Source of the DNA: Bacteroides intestinalis
Lineage (GTDB): Bacteria; Bacteroidota; Bacteroidia; Bacteroidales; Bacteroidaceae
DNA: 64,000 nt
Direction: 5' to 3'
NCBI RefSeq assembly: GCF_003464595.1
Contig: NZ_QRZF01000010.1
Coordinates: 1-64,000 of the forward strand
Positions 62,683 to 64,000 of the stretch are shown here, piece after piece (the stretch's first letter is position 1; the number at the start of each line of letters is the position of its first letter). A program made the translations under genes and the position numbers. A model generated the notes under the pieces. The model ran no database searches. It worked only from the letters and a program-made list of their open reading frames with translations, and was not told the origin of the DNA.

Positions 62683-62929
62683 AACACCACACATTTCTTT
62701 CTATTTTCAGACTATAAAACATTGATATACAGTAATTAATCCATCAGTAAGTAGTGTATTTATGAGTTCATCTAATGCATGGTGTTTTAGAGAAAAGTAG
62801 AAGCATTTTCCCGATTATTAAAAGAGAAAAAACGCTACACCTGTTCACAGCTAGATTATTACTTCATCAAAAGTTAAGAAGTTATAGTCAAAGCCTATAA
62901 CTATCCTTTGTGATTTTAAATGTACCATT
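62683..62929. other. Noncoding AT-rich stretch before the activator sites
   Basis: I see no coding sequence or RNA gene here. The word ACATTGATATACAG occurs once in the MITE-like element (about 62409) and again near 62719, a short direct repeat. The region ends at the activator palindromes of the fourth permease. Confidence 0.5.
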
Positions 62930-62966
62930 TGTGCGAATATGCACTATTTTTGTGCAGTATAGCACA
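62930..62966. promoter_or_regulatory. Paired activator palindromes upstream of permease 4
   Basis: TGTGC-GAATAT-GCACT (62930-62945) and TGTGC-AGTATA-GCACA (62951-62966) repeat the arrangement at 52028-52064: same half-sites, same final T then A, same 21-bp centre spacing, and the same CTATTTTTGTGC joining them. They are about 56 bases upstream of the -24 box. Confidence 0.75.
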
Positions 62967-63020
62967 CTAAAACAATGTTTTCAAAACAAGTATTCATCTA
63001 TAATACAAGTAATTATCTCT

Positions 63021-63036
63021 TTGGCACAAGATTTGA
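63021..63036 (+). promoter_or_regulatory. Sigma-54 promoter of permease 4
   Basis: TGGCAC (63022-63027) and TTGA (63033-63036) have the same spacing and nearly the same bases as the tolC promoter (TTGGCACAAGATTTGAAC here). Transcription would begin near 63048, leaving a leader of about 76 nt. Confidence 0.8.
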
Positions 63037-63123
63037 ACCTTAATATTAAAAAGAAACTCATTATAATATATAATCCCGCAAATAACATCAAAAGTAAATA
63101 GACAGCAAACAAACATTTAAGCT

Positions 63124-64000
63124 ATGATACAACATTATTTTAAGATAGCGTTTCGTAATATACTGAAATATAAAACACAAAGTATTATTAGTATCCTTGG
63201 CCTGGCAGTCGGCTTTACCTGCTTTGCCCTTGCTAACTTGTGGATACATTATGAAATGACGTATGATGCTTACCATGAAGGAGCAGACCGGATGTATATC
63301 CTATGCAAAGAAAGCGTATTTGGAGTAAACGGGTACTCCACTTCCATACCATACCCGGCATCAACTGTGCTGAAAAACGATTTCCCTGAAGTAGAAGCAG
63401 CATGTGCCTATACCAGATGGGGACAAAAAACAGATGTTAAAGCAGACGGCAGTACTGCAGAAGTATATGAAATGCAGGCAGACTCATGTTTTATGAATAT
63501 GTTCAATATATCCATTCTATCAGGAAGTATGGACTTTATATATTCAGATGATAAAATAGCTTTAACAGAAGATATAGCTATACGTTTGTTTGGTTCTACG
63601 GATGTACTGGGCAAAGAAGTTAAAAACTACAACGACGACACAAAAACGGTTTGCGCCATCCTCTCAAATCTCAATCACAGTAATCTGACATTCGGTTGCT
63701 GGGGACAAGGAGAATACTTCCGCCGTTGGCAGAATGATTGGAATAATGGAAGCTTCGAAATCATTATCAAATTGCGTAAAGGAACAGATCCGATGGCATT
63801 TCAAAAGAAACTTGCTGCACACGAAATAAAAGCCGATCCAAGAGATCCCCACAGAGTGTTTGAAAGTATTCGGCTAATTCCACTCGACGAGTATCATTAT
63901 TCATCAATTAACAGAAACAAGTCTTTTCAATTCTATTATCTGATACTGTTTTCCGTAGCCGGAGCTTTGGTTATTCTTTGTTCTCTCTTCAATTACATCT
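63124..64000 (+). CDS. MacB/FtsX-family ABC permease (4), truncated by window end
   Basis: The reading frame is open from the ATG at 63124 to the end of the window (292 codons, no stop). It starts IQHYFKIAFRNILKYKTQSI, then SILGLAVGFTCFALANLWIH, and continues through a MacB-type periplasmic core (LTEDIAIRLFGSTDVLGKEV) into the first membrane helix of the first FtsX block. It is very similar to permease 3. It has its own sigma-54 promoter and activator sites, so it begins a second transcription unit of the same regulon. Genes beyond the window may include the missing ATPase. Confidence 0.88.
   Translation, partial: MIQHYFKIAFRNILKYKTQSIISILGLAVGFTCFALANLWIHYEMTYDAYHEGADRMYILCKESVFGVNGYSTSIPYPASTVLKNDFPEVEAACAYTRWGQKTDVKADGSTAEVYEMQADSCFMNMFNISILSGSMDFIYSDDKIALTEDIAIRLFGSTDVLGKEVKNYNDDTKTVCAILSNLNHSNLTFGCWGQGEYFRRWQNDWNNGSFEIIIKLRKGTDPMAFQKKLAAHEIKADPRDPHRVFESIRLIPLDEYHYSSINRNKSFQFYYLILFSVAGALVILCSLFNYI

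Noticed and set aside
1-64000. CRISPR array
   Set aside because: No series of evenly spaced identical repeats was seen anywhere; the repeated words found are palindromic intergenic elements.

Overview
The window looks like chromosomal DNA of a gut Bacteroides species. This rests on gene content (a SusC/SusD pair, Wza/Wzc/Wzi-type export genes, NEW3-domain ABC exporter, MacB/FtsX permease clusters, HU-SPOR protein) and on many copies of the Bacteroidales sigma-ABfr promoter, a TTG about 19 bases before TAnnTTTG, with almost no E. coli-like promoters. Species was not determined.

Layout. 1-4535: MFS exporter, tRNA-Lys, MBL-fold hydrolase, POT-like transporter and a small HAD protein. 4629-7792: an isolated wza-wzc pair (outer-membrane channel plus tyrosine kinase) behind a leader of about 295 nt that holds a terminator-like hairpin. 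8194-9272: a scarred junction with a large imperfect inverted repeat, a broken copy of the HAD gene tail, a duplicated piece of the uxaC terminator region and a ParE/Phd-type toxin-antitoxin pair. 9272-13456: hexuronate catabolism (uxaC, a divergent LacI regulator, uxaB). 13882-15588: an FHA/zinc-ribbon protein and an HU-SPOR protein. 15856-29928: one long plus-strand exopolysaccharide locus (wza, kinase-less wzz, wzy, wzx, four glycosyltransferases, a radical SAM/SPASM protein, sugar-phosphate transferase, wzi, rfbC, ugd), followed by a lipoprotein. 30762-37763: RhlE-type helicase, an orphan SusD/SusC pair, serB. 38093-44435: a thioredoxin-fold protein without its CxxC, then lptG-tgt-lon and trmN6. 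44441-45446: an MntA/HepT-type pair and tRNA-Pro. 45817-49098: a small lipoprotein and an ABC exporter operon with a NEW3-domain partner.

49276-64000 is the most coherent system. A two-component pair (NtrY-like kinase, NtrC-like sigma-54 activator) is divergent from an export operon (TolC, adaptor, three MacB/FtsX-like permeases). A fourth, truncated permease gene starts at 63124. Both the tolC operon and the fourth permease have a -24/-12 sigma-54 promoter (TGGCAC N5 TTGA), preceded by the same pair of palindromes TGTGC-N6-GCAC(A/T) with centres 23 or 21 bp apart by direct counting (about two helix turns). This points to a self-contained sigma-54 regulon whose activator site can be read from the DNA. 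No ATPase gene accompanies the permeases inside the window.

Between the third and fourth permease genes is about 1 kb of noncoding DNA with a long hairpin and a 348-bp MITE-like element bounded by perfect 32-bp inverted repeats.
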